Assembly: GCA_001048675.1 (NCBI GenBank)
Contig: CCKK01000020.1
Span: 1,197,288 to 1,261,287 of the forward strand
From: Vibrio diabolicus
Lineage (GTDB): Bacteria; Pseudomonadota; Gammaproteobacteria; Enterobacterales; Vibrionaceae
Reading direction: 5' to 3'
DNA length: 64,000 bases
The notes below the pieces were generated by a model. The model was not told the DNA's origin, did not search any database, and worked only from the letters and a program-made list of their open reading frames with translations. The position numbers and the translations under genes were made by a program. Below, piece after piece: positions 8,645-18,508 of the stretch. Position 1 is the stretch's first letter; each line of letters begins with the position of its first letter.

Positions 8645-10146
8645 AGTTCACAGTAATCCGTATCTGTTAAGTTTTTACATGGGAAGCGCCAAGCTCGACC
8701 ATCACGCTGTAGCAGGTCGTCTGACTCTTTAGGACCCCATGTGCCGCATGCGTACCCGAAGAGGGATTGTGGATCTTGTTTAAAGTCTAAAATTGGCTGT
8801 ACGTACTGCCAACACGCTTCCACCGCATCACTACGTGCAAATAGCGTAGCATCACCATTCAAAGCATCAAGTAGAAGACGCTCATACGCAGTTAGCATTT
8901 GCGTTTCTTGTAGATCAGCGTAATGGAAGTTCATTTTCACTTCTTTCGCTTCAAAACCTGCGCCTGGCTCTTTCAAGCCAAAGCTCATTTGAATACCTTC
9001 GTCTGGCTGAATGCGAATGATCAGCTTGTTTTCTGGTGCGTTTTGACCAAACACTGGGTGCGGTGTTTGTTTAAAGTGGATAACCACTTCAGTCACGCGT
9101 GTTGGAAGACGCTTACCAGTACGCACGTAGAATGGCACGCCATTCCAACGCCAGTTGTTAATGTAGGCTTTCAAACCGATGTAAGTTTCGGTACGAGAAT
9201 CATCTGCAACCCCCGGCTCTTCACGGTAGCCACGTAGACTTTGTCCACGAACTTCAGAAGCGGTGTATTGACCTAATACTAGATCGTTACGCAGAGCGTT
9301 TTCGTCCAAAGGTTTTAGACACTGGAGTACTTTAACGACTTCATCACGCATCGAATCTGCATTGATCTGTGCAGGTGGCTCCATACCCACCATCGCCAAT
9401 ACTTGTAGCAGGTGGTTTTGGAACATATCGCGCACGGCACCCGAGTTGTCGTAGTAACCACCACGCTCCTCTACGCCGAGGAATTCTGCGCCCGTGATTT
9501 CAACATAATCAATGAAGTTACGGTTCCAAAGCGGCTCAAACATCGCGTTTGAGAAACGAAGTACAAGAAGGTTTTGTACCGTCTCTTTACCTAAGTAATG
9601 GTCAATTCGGAAGATTTGATGCTCTTGGAAGTGCTCGTGAATTTCTTTATCCAGAATACGCGCTGATTCAAGGTCATAACCGAATGGTTTCTCAATAATC
9701 AGGCGTTTCCAACCATCTTCTTCTTTGTTTAGGCCGTGTGCTGCAAGACTTGCAGGAATCACACTGTATAAACTTGGTGGGGTTGCTAAGTAGAAAAGCG
9801 TATTGCGCTGATCGAAACGATATTCGTCAGCAAGTTGGTCTAAACGAGAAGATAGCTTACTGTAATCTTGTGTGTCAGAAGTATTGATAGCTTGGTAGTG
9901 CAGATGGTTAATAAATGCATCAAGCGTTTCTGGCTCAGTCTTTTCCATTTCCTGAAGCGATTTTTTCAGCTTCGCGCGGTAAGACTCATCACTGTATTCA
10001 GTGCGACTTACACCCAGAATGGCAAAATTTTCTGGAAGCTGCTTGTTCGCATAGAGGTGGTATAAAGCAGGAATGAGCTTACGGTATGTAAGGTCACCTG
10101 AAGCACCAAAAATAACGATGCTGCTGTTTTCTGGTATTACCATCAT
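8641..10146 (-). CDS. zwf: Glucose-6-phosphate 1-dehydrogenase
   Basis: 501 aa, standard length. It oxidises glucose 6-phosphate to 6-phosphogluconolactone with NADP+, the entry step of the oxidative pentose phosphate pathway and the main NADPH source. The N-terminal GASGDLTYRKL is the coenzyme motif and RIDHYLGKE (about residues 181-189) is the substrate-site signature. Two adjacent ATG codons are available (10146 and 10143) behind AAGGGAAAG. First gene of the zwf-pgl-gnd operon. Confidence 0.97.
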   Translation of the reverse strand: MMVIPENSSIVIFGASGDLTYRKLIPALYHLYANKQLPENFAILGVSRTEYSDESYRAKLKKSLQEMEKTEPETLDAFINHLHYQAINTSDTQDYSKLSSRLDQLADEYRFDQRNTLFYLATPPSLYSVIPASLAAHGLNKEEDGWKRLIIEKPFGYDLESARILDKEIHEHFQEHQIFRIDHYLGKETVQNLLVLRFSNAMFEPLWNRNFIDYVEITGAEFLGVEERGGYYDNSGAVRDMFQNHLLQVLAMVGMEPPAQINADSMRDEVVKVLQCLKPLDENALRNDLVLGQYTASEVRGQSLRGYREEPGVADDSRTETYIGLKAYINNWRWNGVPFYVRTGKRLPTRVTEVVIHFKQTPHPVFGQNAPENKLIIRIQPDEGIQMSFGLKEPGAGFEAKEVKMNFHYADLQETQMLTAYERLLLDALNGDATLFARSDAVEACWQYVQPILDFKQDPQSLFGYACGTWGPKESDDLLQRDGRAWRFPCKNLTDTDYCEL

Positions 10147-10682
10147 CTTTCCCTTAAAAACGAGGTACTTATTGTGTGCCCGGATACGGCTAAAGGATGA
10201 GCCAACCCTATCAATGGCACCTCAAAATAGAAAATTGGTCTTACCTATTACGTTGATAGGTAAAGTCTATAGGCCCAAAGAACCTCAAGAAGTAGCACTC
10301 CCAAATCTTTTGGAAACACGACGTATTAAGGTCATTTAGGTCACTTATGTCTCAAAAGTACACACTGTACTCGCTGGAGGAGAGTCCGACACGGTGCAGT
10401 ATTGTCTACGACTATTTGATTTACATCAACACTTGCCAGTGCAAACGTTTAAATAAGTTGCACAAAACATCATAAATATTTGTATTTTATGGATAAAAAA
10501 AGTTGCACTAACGTAAGACAAAAATTAAGCAAAAACTCTAATATGGACAATCCTTACCCACCCTTGCAATCCATTACAACTTTATTGTGATCTATGTAGC
10601 CTGAATTTTATCCTCTCACTCTATTGATAATGATACTCAATTAAAGATAATGAGGATATTATTAATGCGAAAGTAGAATGTC
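10147..10682. other. Intergenic region between zwf and the AraC-family gene
   Basis: No convincing gene; the open frame at 10073-10339 is a shadow. It must contain the zwf promoter (minus) and the regulator promoter (plus). Notable are a perfect 8-bp inverted repeat TTACCTAT/ATAGGTAA (10241-10263), which would sit in a zwf leader, and the Fur-like site given separately. Confidence 0.5.
10626..10644 (+). promoter_or_regulatory. Fur-box-like site upstream of the AraC-family gene
   Basis: GATAATGATACTCAATTAA matches 14 of 19 positions of the Fur consensus, with the left half perfect. About 40 bp upstream of the regulator gene. Confidence 0.6.
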
Positions 10683-11615
10683 ATGAAACCAGGCACAAAG
10701 AATCTGCACCCGATAAACCGAATACACTCTGTGCTTGATTACATTCACAACAATCTAGATATCGCACTTAGTGTGGATGAAATCTCGAAAGCAAGCTGCT
10801 GGTCACGTTGGCAACTGCAACGCGTTTTCCAGCAACACACTGGCGTATCCGTCGCTCACTATATTAGAGAGCTTAAACTAAGCCTTGCAGCTGAACGCTT
10901 AATCCATACATCAGATCGCTCGTTAGATATTGCGATAGAAATGGGGTTTGCTTCTGAACATGCATTCAGTCGAGCGTTCAAAAATATGTTTTCAAAGAGT
11001 CCTCGGGATTATCGTAAAGCTCAGCAACTAACGGGCTTGAGGCAACCTTTAACATTGCGCGATACACCAGAAGACGAAAATAGACATAAGTGCTTTATCG
11101 AAGTTCGAATAGAAACAAAACCTGCTTTTGTGCTTGCTGGTTATCATGAACCTATTTATGGATTGTTTTCCGCAACGCCCAACTTCCAATCCAAAGTGCC
11201 CTCTCTGTGGTCACAGCTCTATTCATCTGAAAACCATACTCATCTGGAAAGAAACTATCTTGGTGTGATTGACGTAACAAAAGCGTATTCAAGCAACCAG
11301 CAACTCGAGTATTGGGCAGGTTATGAGTACAACTCAGCGTCAAGAACTTCAATATCCAAAGGCTCTACGCAAGAACCAGATCTTCTGGTTGTTCCTGAGC
11401 AAACCTACGCAGTGATTACGCACATAGGTAAAGCATCAAATCTAGCGGCGACGCTTGAGTGGTTCATTTTTCACTGGCTCCCCTATTCCAATTATCACGG
11501 TATTGATGGCTACGAGTTAGAAGTTTATCCAGAAGACTATGATGTTGAGAGCGAGAATGCCCAAATGCATTACTGGATACCTGTCAAACCGAACGAAGCC
11601 ATGTCCATTAGATAG
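10683..11615 (+). CDS. AraC-family regulator with C-terminal GyrI-like domain (Rob-like)
   Basis: 310 aa. The DNA-binding domain is N-terminal (about residues 12-112), with two helix-turn-helix units (SVDEISKASCWSRWQLQRVF; SLDIAIEMGFASEHAFSRAF) and the usual SPRDYR ending. The C-terminal half looks like a GyrI-like effector-binding domain. This is the Rob order, not that of classical AraC. It lies 118 bp upstream of a TonB-dependent siderophore receptor in the same direction, and both have Fur-box-like sites. The arrangement recalls the DesR-DesA (ferrioxamine) pair described in other vibrios, so it is probably an iron-responsive activator of the receptor. The ligand is unknown. Confidence 0.85.
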   Translation: MKPGTKNLHPINRIHSVLDYIHNNLDIALSVDEISKASCWSRWQLQRVFQQHTGVSVAHYIRELKLSLAAERLIHTSDRSLDIAIEMGFASEHAFSRAFKNMFSKSPRDYRKAQQLTGLRQPLTLRDTPEDENRHKCFIEVRIETKPAFVLAGYHEPIYGLFSATPNFQSKVPSLWSQLYSSENHTHLERNYLGVIDVTKAYSSNQQLEYWAGYEYNSASRTSISKGSTQEPDLLVVPEQTYAVITHIGKASNLAATLEWFIFHWLPYSNYHGIDGYELEVYPEDYDVESENAQMHYWIPVKPNEAMSIR

Positions 11616-11685
11616 AAGCCTAAGCACTTAGGTTCTGGCTTTGCACCAAATTGTTAACTTTTCCTTATTTTTTTCGCTATAGAAT

Positions 11686-11704
11686 GCAAACAACAATCAT
11701 TATC
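11686..11704 (+). promoter_or_regulatory. Fur-box-like site upstream of the TonB-dependent receptor
   Basis: GCAAACAACAATCATTATC matches 14 of 19 positions of the Fur consensus, with the right half perfect, 30 bp before the start codon. Confidence 0.6.
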
Positions 11705-11733
11705 AACAAATAAAAGTAGTGGAATTAATAAAT

Positions 11734-13869
11734 ATGGAAAGTCCGAATCGATTTCATCGTTCTGCGGTTGCAGTCGTGGTATCCGCGCTTATTGCTGGTC
11801 ACGCCAGTGCCACTGAGAGCACTTCTCAGCACGAAACTATCACAGTACTTGGCGAAACATACCGAAACACCGCAACTAAAACCGTTTTAGAACCGGAAGA
11901 AACGCCGCAAGCGATCACGGTAATCACTAAAGATGACATGGACCTACGCGGCGTAAACTCGGTGAGCGAAGCATTGCGTTACGCGCCTGGCGTAAATACA
12001 GAGCTGCGTGGCGGTGCCGTTTCTCGCCTTGACCTGTTCAATATTCGTGGTTTTATCAACTACACCAACTTTTATGACGGTCTGCCTTTACTTTACAATG
12101 GTTGGAACCTTCAACCTCAGGTCGATTCCGTTGCCCTTGAACAAATCGAGGTTTTTAAAGGGCCAACGTCTGTTCTTTACGGCAATATTCCACCAGGAGG
12201 TATGGTCAATATTATCGCCAAGGCGCCTCAGTCAACACCTTCGCACTCTGTCTCGATTAGTACTGGGACTAACAGCCTAAAAGAACTGACGTTCGACACC
12301 ACAGGACAAATTGGTGACTCTAATGTTGATTACCGTATTATCGGCCTCGCAAAACAGCGAGATGGTCAAGCCGATACTTCTGAAGACGAACGTTATGTCC
12401 TCGCTCCATCTTTCAATTGGCAAGCGACAGAAAGCACCTTAGTCAACGTGAATGTTTACTATCAAAATGATCCATCAGCAGGTATCTATACGACCGTGCC
12501 AGCGTCTGGCTCAGTGATTGACAACCCACTTGGCTCGATGTCACCAAGCACTTATTTGGGGGATGAGGACTGGAACACTTACGAACGCGAAGTTCTGATG
12601 ATGGGTTACAAAGTCCAACACGACTTTAACAACAATTGGCAATTTCTACAGAATGCCCGCTACATGACCGCCAATGCCTATCAGGAAAACACATATAACG
12701 GCGCACTTGAGGCGGATAACCGTACCGTTGGTCGAAATGCTTATTTAACCGATGAAAAGTCCAAATCCTTTGTGATTGACAACCAACTATCTGGCTACGT
12801 TAAAACAGGAAATTTTGAACATAACTTATTGTTCGGGCTTGATTATCAGTATCTAGATTCGGATGTAAAATACAAAGATACGCTTGGGTATTCGCTAACT
12901 CAGGACATCTTTAATCCTGACCACAACAGCATTGATCGTAATGCACTGAATTTTCAATACAAACAAAACTTAGATATCAAAACGAAGCAAATTGGCGTTT
13001 ATTTGCAAGATCAAGTTCGTTACGACCAACTTGTAATGATTGCGGGTCTTCGTTGGGATAAATACGATTCAAATACAGACGCCGTGAGCGATTACCTAGG
13101 AGCAATATCCAACAGCAAGGAAGAGTTAGACGACACCAACGTATCTTTCCGAGTCGGCGGTTTGTATGAACTCGACTTCGGCCTATCCCCATACCTTACT
13201 TACTCCGAGAGTTTTGAGCCGATTGCGGGTGCAGATGCCACAGGCAAAGCGTTTGAACCATCAACCGGTCATCAATGGGAGTTAGGCTTTAAATACGCAC
13301 CATTATCTGGTGATATCTCAGGTAACTTAGCACTCTTCCATATTACGAAGAAAAACGCGATCTTGACCGATCCGAATAATCCTTATGCACCGAACTATCA
13401 AGCTGGCGAAGTGGTATCACAGGGTGTTGAACTAGAAGCAAAGTGGCAAGCCACAGCACAAGCTGATTTCACTCTAGGCTACACGTATACCGATATGGAG
13501 ATTACCGAAGACAGTTATTACAACCAAGAAGGTAAAACGCCGGTTTGGGTACCTGAGCAAACGGCCTCTCTATGGGCAAATTACTTCTTTGAAGGAAATC
13601 TTTCAGGCCTTCGTACCAGTGCTGGCGTTCGCTATGTCGGAGAAGCACAAATTGATGCACAGAATAGTCAAAAAGTACCGGACTACACCTTGTTTGATTT
13701 AGCAGCAAGTTACGATTTCTCAACGGTATCTGAATCAATGAAAGGGGCTAGCGTCACCCTTTCTGCAAGCAATCTATTCGATAAAGAATACTATTCTTGT
13801 TACGACAAAAATAACTGTTGGTTTGGCGCTGAGCGCTCTATTGAAGCGAAATTAGAATACAACTTCTAG
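11734..13869 (+). CDS. TonB-dependent siderophore receptor (ferrioxamine/ferrichrome type)
   Basis: 711-aa outer-membrane receptor for a ferric siderophore, powered by TonB. The ATG at 11734 fits the signal peptide (MESPNRFHRSAVAVVVSALI, cut after GHASA); a GTG further upstream is less likely. A TonB box (ETITVLG) lies near residue 30. The plug domain follows, with SVSEALRYAPGV, FNIRGF and VEVFKGPTSVLYG-like motifs, then a 22-strand-type barrel ending in Phe. The Cys pair near the C terminus (CYDKNNC) and overall layout fit the FhuA/FoxA/FhuE group of hydroxamate receptors. The upstream Rob-like regulator and Fur-like site support iron control. The precise siderophore cannot be read from sequence. 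Confidence 0.92.
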   Translation: MESPNRFHRSAVAVVVSALIAGHASATESTSQHETITVLGETYRNTATKTVLEPEETPQAITVITKDDMDLRGVNSVSEALRYAPGVNTELRGGAVSRLDLFNIRGFINYTNFYDGLPLLYNGWNLQPQVDSVALEQIEVFKGPTSVLYGNIPPGGMVNIIAKAPQSTPSHSVSISTGTNSLKELTFDTTGQIGDSNVDYRIIGLAKQRDGQADTSEDERYVLAPSFNWQATESTLVNVNVYYQNDPSAGIYTTVPASGSVIDNPLGSMSPSTYLGDEDWNTYEREVLMMGYKVQHDFNNNWQFLQNARYMTANAYQENTYNGALEADNRTVGRNAYLTDEKSKSFVIDNQLSGYVKTGNFEHNLLFGLDYQYLDSDVKYKDTLGYSLTQDIFNPDHNSIDRNALNFQYKQNLDIKTKQIGVYLQDQVRYDQLVMIAGLRWDKYDSNTDAVSDYLGAISNSKEELDDTNVSFRVGGLYELDFGLSPYLTYSESFEPIAGADATGKAFEPSTGHQWELGFKYAPLSGDISGNLALFHITKKNAILTDPNNPYAPNYQAGEVVSQGVELEAKWQATAQADFTLGYTYTDMEITEDSYYNQEGKTPVWVPEQTASLWANYFFEGNLSGLRTSAGVRYVGEAQIDAQNSQKVPDYTLFDLAASYDFSTVSESMKGASVTLSASNLFDKEYYSCYDKNNCWFGAERSIEAKLEYNF

Positions 13870-13887
13870 TCTCTTGCAATAATTTGT

Positions 13888-13926
13888 AAAGCGATGGTTT
13901 CTACAATAAGCCATCGCTTTTTATTT
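13888..13926 (+). terminator. Terminator after the TonB-dependent receptor
   Basis: Stem AAAGCGATGG / CCATCGCTTT with an 11-nt loop followed by a T-rich tail. Confidence 0.85.
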
Positions 13927-13968
13927 TGCATAGAGCATCAATATAAACGCTACCGCGTCACTTTTTTA

Positions 13969-14637
13969 TTAGCACCTTTCAGGCCTACCTACCGACCCAT
14001 AGTTTAAATCAGCCTCTAGTTCACCAGTGCTGATCAGATACTCCAAATAGCGCCTTGCCGTTGTTCGGCTAGCACCGATCTTTTCGCCTGCCTCATCAGC
14101 GGTAAGCACACTACCATTTGGGAACAACTCTCTGATCTTATCTAAGGTTACACCATCAATCCCTTTCGGTAATCGGTTCGGCAAGTTGTCTTGATTGGCG
14201 TGAGACTGCAGCATTTTATCAACGAGGTTCTGATCCAAACTCTCTGCGATGTCTAGTTGTTGGCGTTGGGACACATACTTTTTCAGTGCGGCATCTAAGC
14301 GTGGAAACATCACTGGTTTTAACAGGTAATCGACAACGCCACCTCTCATTGCCTGTTGTAGCGTATCGACATCCCTTGCCGCGGTAATCAAAATGACATC
14401 ACAAGTTTGGTTGTTCGCACGTAATGTATTGAGTATCTCAAGCCCTGTTCCATCAGGAAGGTATACATCCATCAACAAGAGGTCTGGCTTAAGAATATCG
14501 AGTTGCATTTCCGCTTCCATTCTCGTGGTCGCAATGCCGACCACTTCCAAACCTGCCAATTGGCTTAAGTATTTGTGGTGCAGCTCAGCAATAGCCAGAT
14601 CATCTTCAATGATCATTACGCGAGTCGCCATACTCAT
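13969..14637 (-). CDS. Response regulator, CitB/DpiA/DcuR family
   Basis: 222 aa. Receiver domain at residues 5-125 with acidic pocket E11/D12, phospho-acceptor Asp57 (LLLMDVYLPDG) and Lys in YLLKP. The C-terminal half has the CitB/DcuR-type helix-turn-helix (ADEAGEKIGASRTTARRYLE). Its start overlaps the end of the sensor kinase gene by 4 bp (ATGA), so they form one operon. Such pairs respond to citrate or C4-dicarboxylates and activate their transport genes. No such transporter lies next to it here, so the target is elsewhere. Confidence 0.9.
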   Translation of the reverse strand: MSMATRVMIIEDDLAIAELHHKYLSQLAGLEVVGIATTRMEAEMQLDILKPDLLLMDVYLPDGTGLEILNTLRANNQTCDVILITAARDVDTLQQAMRGGVVDYLLKPVMFPRLDAALKKYVSQRQQLDIAESLDQNLVDKMLQSHANQDNLPNRLPKGIDGVTLDKIRELFPNGSVLTADEAGEKIGASRTTARRYLEYLISTGELEADLNYGSVGRPERC

Positions 14638-16253
14638 AATTGTTCTTCCTTGGGTAAATACACCGTTATTCTTGTTCCATAATTTGTGTTGGGCATCATC
14701 TCAACATGGCCGTGATATCGAGTAGCCAACTGGTTGACAAGATGCAATCCTACCCCCCGATTTTGACGAGATTTCGTCGACACCCCTTTTTTAAATAGCG
14801 CCTGCGGCTCTATATCGCTTGGTAAACCACAGCCTTGATCTATCACCTCAAGTATCACTTCATTTCCGTAATCGCTCACTGACACATCGATATTTCTGCG
14901 CTCCGATGCGACATTCGATTCATCACGAATCGAGGTTAACGTTGCATCAAAAGCGTTATCAATTAAGTTGCCCAGAATGGTGACAAGGTCTTCCGAATTT
15001 AGCCACTCAGGCAGAGGCTCCAAACGGCTGCCTTCTTCAACCACCAGCTGTAAGCCTAACTCGCGAGCACGTTCAGTTTTTCCAAGCAACATACCTGCAA
15101 TTAACGGGTCTTTAACGGTGTCTCTTAAAAATTCGATCATCGCTTGATAGTGTGCGGTTTCTTGCCCAATTAACTTTTGTACGGCATCCAGCTCCCCCAT
15201 CTGAACTAACCCGCTAATGGTGTTTAGCTTATTTCGATGCTCATGGGTTTGCGAACGTAATAAATCTGCATATTCTTTGGTTTGTGATAACTGCTCGGTT
15301 AGGTCATTGATTTCATCCCTTAAACGGAAACTCGATACTGCCCCCACTATTTTTCCATCCACATAAATTGGCGAACGGTTTGCGATCAGACGTTTATGAT
15401 TAAGGAATATCTCAATATCATGATCTTCCTGTCCAGTTTCTAGCACCGTATATAAGTCACTATCGCGTAACGTCTCAGTCAACGGTTTATTAAGAGCTGC
15501 CTCTCTATCAATACCGAGAATCTGACAGGCGCTACGATTGATCGAACGAAGTATCCCTTGGGCATCAATACTTAACACGCCCTCTTTTATAGTACTCATC
15601 GTCACTTCTAATTCGCCGTACAACCGCCCTATCTCTTCAGGCTCGAACCCCAAAATGGCGCGCTGAAACTTTCTCGACGCATAATTGGATACAATGGCAT
15701 TAGCGACAACAACTACGATGACCATTAAAATCAAAAAGGCCAAAAATGGCTCGATGCGGTCTTGCAGCCGGTCAAGCAAATAGCCAACCGAAACCACACC
15801 AATGATGTTCCCTTGCTCGTCAAAAATCGCAGCTTTACCACGAACTGAATAACCTAACGAGCCCTGTGCCGTCGAAACATAAGACAATCCCTGCTCTAGC
15901 GCTCGACGATTGTCGCCACCTCTCATGGGCTTGCCCAACCGCTCATCAACAGGGTGGATTAAGCGTACTCCCTTATGGTCGCCAATAACGATGAATGCAG
16001 CACCGATGGCTTCGGTTAATTCTCGGAAACGAAGTTGGTATGGCTGAGGATTTTGGGTTGCGACCATTTCGCGAACAACGGCGGAGTCTGCTAAAAAGCG
16101 GGCAACACCCAGTGCTTTTTCTCCCATTTCTTGCTCTTGATTGATTTTGAGATAAGTGAATCCTGCAGCGACAAGCAACAGAAGCTCTATCAACCCCGAC
16201 AGCGTCATAATAATGAGCATTCGCTTACGAAAGCTGATCGTTTTCCAACTCAT
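14634..16253 (-). CDS. Sensor histidine kinase, CitA/DpiB/DcuS family
   Basis: About 539 aa from the ATG at 16253 (MSWKTISFRK), which has AAGGA 7 nt upstream; an ATG at 16280 would add 9 residues. Order: N-terminal membrane helix, periplasmic PAS-like (CitA/Cache) sensor domain with the typical DHKGVRLIHP segment, second membrane helix (about residues 165-190), cytoplasmic PAS, phospho-His in RSQTHEHRNKLNTISGL, and a HATPase with DNAFDA and GVGLHLVNQL. It would autophosphorylate on binding a carboxylate and pass phosphate to the neighbouring response regulator. Confidence 0.9.
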   Translation of the reverse strand: MSWKTISFRKRMLIIMTLSGLIELLLLVAAGFTYLKINQEQEMGEKALGVARFLADSAVVREMVATQNPQPYQLRFRELTEAIGAAFIVIGDHKGVRLIHPVDERLGKPMRGGDNRRALEQGLSYVSTAQGSLGYSVRGKAAIFDEQGNIIGVVSVGYLLDRLQDRIEPFLAFLILMVIVVVVANAIVSNYASRKFQRAILGFEPEEIGRLYGELEVTMSTIKEGVLSIDAQGILRSINRSACQILGIDREAALNKPLTETLRDSDLYTVLETGQEDHDIEIFLNHKRLIANRSPIYVDGKIVGAVSSFRLRDEINDLTEQLSQTKEYADLLRSQTHEHRNKLNTISGLVQMGELDAVQKLIGQETAHYQAMIEFLRDTVKDPLIAGMLLGKTERARELGLQLVVEEGSRLEPLPEWLNSEDLVTILGNLIDNAFDATLTSIRDESNVASERRNIDVSVSDYGNEVILEVIDQGCGLPSDIEPQALFKKGVSTKSRQNRGVGLHLVNQLATRYHGHVEMMPNTNYGTRITVYLPKEEQL

Positions 16254-16730
16254 TGATACATCCTTATGATTCACTCCCAAGCGATTACGTTAACACTCAG
16301 TTAACAGCATGGCTTTGTTGCGGTGATAAATCTGTGAGGAAAACAAGCAAACCGCAGAGTTTACGGTTAATTAATCGACGAGCTGAAACATAAAATTACA
16401 ACCATTCACCAAATTCAGCATTCCTCTCTGATACTCAATTCCATACATAAATTGCCCTTTAAAACATGATCGTGATCACATCGATTTTAGCGGTTTTTGA
16501 GGCGTTTTTAGACTTTCCAACGTATAATTTTTAATCAACGAAACCATTGAGAGTTTCGGTTAGAAAGCAGTGAAGCTGGAAGTCTATTAAAAGCTCAACA
16601 TTAATGTCAGTGATTTGGACACAAATAAAACAAAACACAAATACTGACTATATGACAAACACTTAGACACCATCTGAAAACTGGAAAACTATAAACAGAG
16701 GTGCATTTATAGTTAGAAGGAACACCAAAC
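16254..16730. promoter_or_regulatory. Intergenic region with CRP-like site
   Basis: No convincing gene. Between the divergent kinase operon and the plus-strand genes lies CATGA-TCGTGA-TCACA (16465-16480), 8 of 10 conserved positions of a CRP site. Carboxylate sensors are often CRP-controlled, so it may serve the kinase operon. No clear terminator or RNA gene seen. Confidence 0.35.
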
Positions 16731-16958
16731 ATGGAACGCGATACCTTTGGAATATGCCTGAATAAGGCCATGCTGTCAGAGAATATGTATTCAACGTTTA
16801 CACACGTCAGGGCTTATGAAAAAAACGGAGGCGGTACTTCTGATCTCAAGGTCCTGTTATCGTTCCCTCAAATGAGTGGAAAAGACCTATTGAATACGAT
16901 GCGAGGTTCTCGTCAGCTTGAGTGGAGAGCAGAGTTTCACTGTCCATATACGAAGTAA
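16731..16958 (+). CDS. Hypothetical 75-aa protein
   Basis: Open frame starting MERDTFGICLNKAMLSENMY with AAGGA 9 nt before the ATG. Soluble, mixed composition, no recognised motif. It ends about 130 bp before the TolC-like gene. The ribosome site argues for a real gene; the lack of any family resemblance argues against. Confidence 0.35.
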   Translation: MERDTFGICLNKAMLSENMYSTFTHVRAYEKNGGGTSDLKVLLSFPQMSGKDLLNTMRGSRQLEWRAEFHCPYTK

Positions 16959-17088
16959 ACTTGTAACATCTCCCGCGCCCAGCACAAACATAACTGGGCG
17001 CATACTACTGCCCAATTTTCCCTCCTACTTAACACGCAGTTACGAATCCTTTATATTAGAGCTAATACTCTACGACAAAGCAGCCATT

Positions 17089-18504
17089 ATGAAAAAAACA
17101 GGAAAGTTTTGGATATTGGGCTTACTTAGCAGCTCGATTTCCCTTGCCTGTCATGCGGCACCGATCACTTTTGATACCGCATGGCAGCTATTGCTAGAAA
17201 ACAACTATTCTCTTAAAGCTCAACGCTCAAACGTCGAGAACTACCAATACCAAGAGAGTGCCACCAGCAATCTCAACTTACCTCAAGTTACCATTGGCGC
17301 GAATTACACGCGTTTAGATACCGATATCACGCTTTCAGGAAAACAGATCCTAGACAGCACAGGAGCACACATTAACGTACCTCCTGCTTTTCAGCCTATT
17401 TTTGGTGCCTTAGCTAATACCACTTCGACCATAACCGAGCGCGATATTTTCTCTTCGTCTATTCGTGCGATTTGGCCAATTTTTACTGGTGGTCGAATTT
17501 CTGCGGCTCAATCAGCAGCAGAAGGCAAAACGGATGAGGCGAAAAGTCAGCTTCTAATGGAACAACAAGCGCGTTTTGAAGATTTATCGAAGTACTACTT
17601 TTCTGTCGTGCTGGCAAAGGAAGTACTCGCAACGCGGCAAGCGGTTGAAGCAGGGCTAAAAAAGCATCGAGATTTTGCCATTAAGCTTGAAGAGCAAGGA
17701 CAAATCGCGCACGTTGAGCGCCTGCAAGCCGAGGCTTCTTTAGATAAAGCATCTGTAGAAACACGTAAAGCCGCTAGCGATTTGAGTATCGCTCAGGCCG
17801 CATTAGGTAAATTACTCGCACAAGATGACGCCGTAGAGCCCGCTGAATCTTTGTTTATCAACGACAGTCTTCCTCCTCTTACCGCTTTTGTCGATCAAAC
17901 GTTGCTTACCTATCCGGGGTTAGACCTTCTGAGCGCTAAACACAAACAAGCCTCTAGCTTAATCAAAGCAGAAAAAGGGAAATACTATCCTGAAGTTTAC
18001 CTTTACGGCGACTACAGCTTGTATGAAGACGACTCTCTCGCAAGCCAAATGAAGCCTGACTGGTTAGTTGGTGTCGGGGTGAGCATTCCACTGATTGAAT
18101 CAACAGGGCGAAGCGAAAAAGTCAAAGCAGCTCAAAGCGTCGTCTCTCAGGTCGACTCATTAAAGTCCCAAGCCAAACAAGACTTATCGCTGTTAGTCCA
18201 AAAGACATACTTGGAGGCTCAGCAAGCCATTGATGAAGTACAAGGGCTCGAATCTAGCATTGAACTCGCTAACGAAAACCTGCGCTTGCGTGAAAAAGCA
18301 TTTACTCAGGGTCTGTCGTCTTCTCTGGATGTTGTGGATGCACAGCTTTATGTCGCTAGTATAGAAACACAACGTTCAGCGGCGCGTTTCCGCTATTTAA
18401 TATCTTTAACCAAGCTACTCGCATTGAGCAGTGAAATGAACAGCTTCGAACAATATCAAAATACCGCTTATATCCCTGCTTCAACATCCAAAGAGGTGAA
18501 ATAA
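17089..18504 (+). CDS. TolC-family outer-membrane efflux protein
   Basis: 471 aa from the ATG at 17089, which begins a clear signal peptide (MKKTGKFWILGLLSSSISLA, cut after CHAA); the open frame extends further left without signals. Two repeated TolC/OEP units with long alpha-helical coiled segments (about residues 120-200 and 330-420) and typical ITFDTAWQLLLENN at the mature N terminus. It would form the outer-membrane channel for the membrane-fusion protein 4 bp downstream and the two ABC-2 permeases that follow. Confidence 0.9.
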   Translation: MKKTGKFWILGLLSSSISLACHAAPITFDTAWQLLLENNYSLKAQRSNVENYQYQESATSNLNLPQVTIGANYTRLDTDITLSGKQILDSTGAHINVPPAFQPIFGALANTTSTITERDIFSSSIRAIWPIFTGGRISAAQSAAEGKTDEAKSQLLMEQQARFEDLSKYYFSVVLAKEVLATRQAVEAGLKKHRDFAIKLEEQGQIAHVERLQAEASLDKASVETRKAASDLSIAQAALGKLLAQDDAVEPAESLFINDSLPPLTAFVDQTLLTYPGLDLLSAKHKQASSLIKAEKGKYYPEVYLYGDYSLYEDDSLASQMKPDWLVGVGVSIPLIESTGRSEKVKAAQSVVSQVDSLKSQAKQDLSLLVQKTYLEAQQAIDEVQGLESSIELANENLRLREKAFTQGLSSSLDVVDAQLYVASIETQRSAARFRYLISLTKLLALSSEMNSFEQYQNTAYIPASTSKEVK

Positions 18505-18508
18505 AATC

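Noticed and set aside
10073..10339. Plus-strand gene in front of zwf
   Set aside because: Overlaps the zwf start on the other strand, no ribosome site, no protein-like pattern.
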